From the NCBI GenBank assembly GCA_938017515.1, contig CALIJJ010000059.1:1-43257 (forward strand): a stretch of DNA of 43,257 bases, in the 5' to 3' direction. Position numbers and translations under genes: made by a program. Source of the stretch: an uncultured Pseudanabaenaceae cyanobacterium. GTDB taxonomy: Bacteria; Cyanobacteriota; Cyanobacteriia; PCC-9006; JAAUQQ01. This document shows, in pieces, positions 41,209 to 43,257 of this stretch. Under the pieces are notes generated by a model. The model had not been told where the DNA came from. It saw nothing but the letters and a program-made list of their open reading frames with translations, and did no database searches. How positions within the stretch are numbered: position 1 is the stretch's first letter; each line of letters opens with the position of its first letter.

Positions 41209-41547
41209 TGGCGTCCTACTGCTGTAACGACAAAGACTATAACAACCCACTACGGCTCAAAAGCTCAGCGTGAGTGCTGACCGTAGTGACCGATCGAATC
41301 AAATTCCCTTGGGAAGGCGCTGGGCAGAAGCAGACCTGGAAGAATCCAGAGAAAAGCCCCGCTTAGCCTCCAAAAAAGATGCAAAGCCCAAACGATTGTA
41401 ATCAAATATTTCTCGAAATGCTTGCAACAGCCGAATGAAGTCCATCCCCCAGAGACCGGCTCAAATACCGGGAAAAAACCACGAAAAAGGGCAGACCCTG
41501 GCCACACCAGAATCCACCCAAGAATCGAGACTGATTGGGCTGTCGCC
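41209..41547 (-). promoter_or_regulatory. leader between rpsR and the RNase gene with a compound hairpin
   Basis: About 340 bp without a gene. At 41248-41288 the outer arms cactacgg (41248-41255) and ccgtagtg (41281-41288) enclose an inner stem tcagc (41265-41269) and gctga (41276-41280). The structure ends 40 nt before the GTG start. Its position suggests a folded leader that controls RNase expression, perhaps autoregulation as known for other RNases. There is no U-run typical of a terminator. Confidence 0.4.
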
Positions 41548-41763
41548 TTAGCCTTCGCGATTGATGAAGGGAAGAAGCGCAAGAATTCGGGCCCGCTTAA
41601 TGGCGGTCGTCAGCGCTCGCTGCTGCTTCGCCGTTAGACCAGTGATGCGACGGGGCAGAATTTTGCCGCGCTCGGTGATGAACTTGCGCAGGAGATCGAC
41701 ATCCTTATAGTCGATGGGATCGCTGGGCTTAATGGGAGATAAACGGCGACGATAAAAAGCCAT
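41548..41763 (-). CDS. rpsR: 30S ribosomal protein S18
   Basis: Ribosomal protein bS18 of the small-subunit platform, 71 residues. The sequence is typical throughout: [21 protein letters not shown], then [20 protein letters not shown] and [21 protein letters not shown]. It lies 116 bp downstream of rpmG on the same strand, the usual cyanobacterial arrangement rpmG-rpsR, and upstream of the RNase II-family gene. Confidence 0.98.
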   Translation of the reverse strand: MAFYRRRLSPIKPSDPIDYKDVDLLRKFITERGKILPRRITGLTAKQQRALTTAIKRARILALLPFINREG

Positions 41764-41879
41764 GGTAATTACTCACTAAATGTTGGACTCAGACTGGTGT
41801 AGTCGAGGCAGCACCTCAATCCCCTCAATCGGGTTTGTGCTGCTAGAAAGGGTCGCGATCAGACAATCAAATCGCGAAG

Positions 41880-42074
41880 CTACTTGATTTCCTTATGGAT
41901 GGTGTGGGAGTTGCAGTGGGTGCAGAATTTCTTCAGCTCCATGCGGCCCGTGGTGTTGCGGCGGTTCTTCATGGTCGTGTAGCGGGACACGCCGTTGGAA
42001 CGCTTATTAGTATTCGTGCGGCACTCAGTGCACTCAAGTGTGATGACGATTCGAACGCCCTTGCTCTTGGCCAT
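41880..42074 (-). CDS. rpmG: 50S ribosomal protein L33
   Basis: Ribosomal protein bL33 of the large subunit, 64 residues from the ATG ending at 42074 ([18 protein letters not shown]). Two CxxC pairs (CTEC and CTHC) show the zinc-binding C-plus form. The frame extends 16 codons further upstream, but that part is not L33. It is the first gene of the rpmG-rpsR-RNase set and is divergent from moeA, with about 230 bp between the starts. Confidence 0.98.
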   Translation of the reverse strand: MAKSKGVRIVITLECTECRTNTNKRSNGVSRYTTMKNRRNTTGRMELKKFCTHCNSHTIHKEIK

Positions 42075-42223
42075 AGCCTTAAACGGTCTCCCGGATGGAC
42101 AGTGTGCTGTCGTTAGACACAATCATTAATTGTTTCATAGGGGTTATCAATTGTCCACGCCAATTTCGATACCCGATCTAGGCGTGCCAAACAATGCTTC
42201 CCAGGCCAGGACTGACCTATGCT

Positions 42224-42273
42224 GAGATTTTGATATTCAACGCGAAAGGGTTGAAATGTCGTATCAAAATCTC
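42224..42273 (+). promoter_or_regulatory. long inverted repeat in the moeA leader
   Basis: The perfect 12-bp arms gagattttgata (42224-42235) and tatcaaaatctc (42262-42273) enclose a second perfect pair, ttcaac (42236-42241) with gttgaa (42250-42255). The result is an 18-bp stem with one six-base bulge and the loop gcgaaagg. It lies 31 bp before the moeA ATG. No U-run follows. It does not look like the multi-helix moco riboswitch, so it is either a new leader element or a large operator. Confidence 0.55.
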
Positions 42274-42304
42274 CCGTCGAAGCAATCCGCAGGAAGAATC
42301 TCCT

Positions 42305-43257
42305 ATGTTGTCCGTTGCCCAGGCAGAAGCCATTTTGCAGTCGTTGGTGACGCCATTTAAGGAAGAAGACAGCGAAACGATTCCGCTCCTCGAATGCGTC
42401 GGGCGTATCTTAGCGACCCCTATCCATAGTCCGCTGGATTTTCCCCATTGGGACAACTCGGCGATGGATGGTTATGCGGTGCGCTATGGCGATGTAAACC
42501 GCACCACGTTGGAAGCCCCCTGTTCACTCACGGTTGTGGAAGAGATCGCGGCCGGACAAGTTCCGAGCAAAGCGATCGCCCCAGGTCAGGCAGCCCGCAT
42601 CTTCACCGGAGCGATGCTGCCGAATGGGGCTGACACCATCGTCATGCAAGAAAACACAAAGGAAACCAAGGATGGGGTCAGCATTCTAGAGGCTCCTCCC
42701 CAACAAGGGAATTTTGTGCGGCAGCGGGGTGCCTTTCATCGAGCGGGCGATCGCCTGCTTCCCGCAGGAACCCGCCTGGGTCCCGCTGACATTGCCGTGT
42801 TGGCCGCAGCCCAATGCAGTCAAGTCAAGGTTTTCCGTCGGCCCCAGGTGGGCATCTTGTCCACGGGCAATGAACTCGTCGATCCGGGACAGCCCCTGGG
42901 ACCCGGACAAATTGTGGACTCCAACCGCTATGCCCTGGCCGCGATCGCCCAACAGAGCGGTGCAGTGCCCCATCAACTGGGTCGCCTCCCAGACCAGCCC
43001 GAAGCCCTACGAGTCGCCATTGAAGGGGCGATCGCCAACCCCAACCTAGACCTCGTGCTCTCTTCTGGCGGCGTCTCGGTGGGTGACTACGATTACGTTG
43101 ATCAAATCCTCGAAGTCCTCGGGGCAACGCTCCACATTCGCGCCGTTGCCGTCAAACCCGGCAAACCCCTCACCGTCGCCACCATTCCCAGGCCCGGTGC
43201 CCAAGATTTGCTGTACTTCGGCCTGCCTGGGAATCCTGTGTCAGCACTGGTTAGCTT
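42305..43257 (+). CDS. moeA: molybdopterin molybdenumtransferase MoeA (cut by the window end)
   Basis: MoeA inserts molybdate into adenylylated molybdopterin, the last step of molybdenum-cofactor synthesis. About 317 of the usual 400 or so residues are present; the frame is open at the window edge. Motifs in order are HWDNSAMDGYAVR, RIFTGAMLPNGADTIVMQEN, the MoCF-domain start GILSTGNELVDPGQPLGPGQ, VLSSGGVSVGDYDYV and AVKPGKPLTV with GLPGNPVSAL. The ATG at 42305 follows aggaagaatctcct, a reasonable ribosome site. A long stem-loop lies 31 bp upstream. It is divergent from rpmG, and no other moa/mob gene is in view. Confidence 0.97.
   Translation, partial: MLSVAQAEAILQSLVTPFKEEDSETIPLLECVGRILATPIHSPLDFPHWDNSAMDGYAVRYGDVNRTTLEAPCSLTVVEEIAAGQVPSKAIAPGQAARIFTGAMLPNGADTIVMQENTKETKDGVSILEAPPQQGNFVRQRGAFHRAGDRLLPAGTRLGPADIAVLAAAQCSQVKVFRRPQVGILSTGNELVDPGQPLGPGQIVDSNRYALAAIAQQSGAVPHQLGRLPDQPEALRVAIEGAIANPNLDLVLSSGGVSVGDYDYVDQILEVLGATLHIRAVAVKPGKPLTVATIPRPGAQDLLYFGLPGNPVSALVS

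Noticed and set aside
42224..42273. moco riboswitch upstream of moeA
   Set aside because: The moco motif is a multi-helix RNA of more than 100 nt; only a single long hairpin is visible here, so I report it as unnamed structure.

Overview
This is a cyanobacterial chromosome segment. The palindrome GCGATCGC (HIP1, the hyper-repeated octamer of many cyanobacteria) occurs dozens of times, and there are phototroph genes: petE (plastocyanin), crtR (carotenoid hydroxylase), a PAP/fibrillin protein, a DUF3134 protein and a type II NADH dehydrogenase. The moderate GC content and the gene set fit a filamentous or Leptolyngbya-like cyanobacterium, but the genus cannot be fixed from the sequence. mraY and murG lie apart from each other and from any division cluster, which is usual in cyanobacteria.

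Layout. 1-1.9 kb: three Uma2-family (PD-(D/E)XK fold) genes. 2.0-12.4 kb: a surface-polysaccharide locus, almost all on the minus strand. It holds a Wzz/GumC-like chain-length protein, a GT4 glycosyltransferase, an Alg14/Alg13-type split transferase pair, a GT2 transferase, a further glycosyltransferase, a Wzy/WaaL polymerase or ligase and a Wzx flippase, with a sugar-nucleotide pyrophosphorylase at the far end on the plus strand. No priming phosphoglycosyltransferase or outer-membrane exporter is present, so the pathway must be completed elsewhere. 13.3-20.9 kb: a TetR regulator, mraY, DUF3134, PAP/fibrillin, tRNA-Leu(UAG), crtR, aroH-type chorismate mutase, a short SppA protease and an EamA transporter. 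21.2-28.8 kb: a peptidoglycan-binding/HEAT membrane protein, a hypothetical protein, NDH-2, petE, purB and a TPR-like membrane protein. 29.4-34.6 kb: codA, hypotheticals, a cupin, a TerB-like/Mo-nitrogenase-C-terminal protein and a small outer-membrane-type protein. 34.7-43.3 kb: a signal peptidase I with a long membrane extension, an NTF2-like secreted protein, murG, a RodZ-like protein, an RNase II/R-family nuclease, rpsR, rpmG and a moeA that runs off the window.

The most unusual signal belongs to no single gene. About twenty places carry short tandem direct duplications with 11-18 bp units. Each is private in sequence, and they concentrate at gene boundaries. In at least seven genes the stop codon itself lies inside the repeat; in purB the last five codons including the stop are repeated three times. 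In murG, lepB and the gene at 33150-33650 the duplication is in frame at the N-terminus. I know of no named repeat family with this behaviour.

Other second-look items are strong inverted repeats in the leaders or promoters of moeA, crtR, petE and the RNase II gene, a possible structured RNA near 12.9 kb, and active-site substitutions in CodA and AroH. There is no CRISPR array, insertion sequence, rRNA or prophage. All family assignments come from reading motifs, not from a database search.
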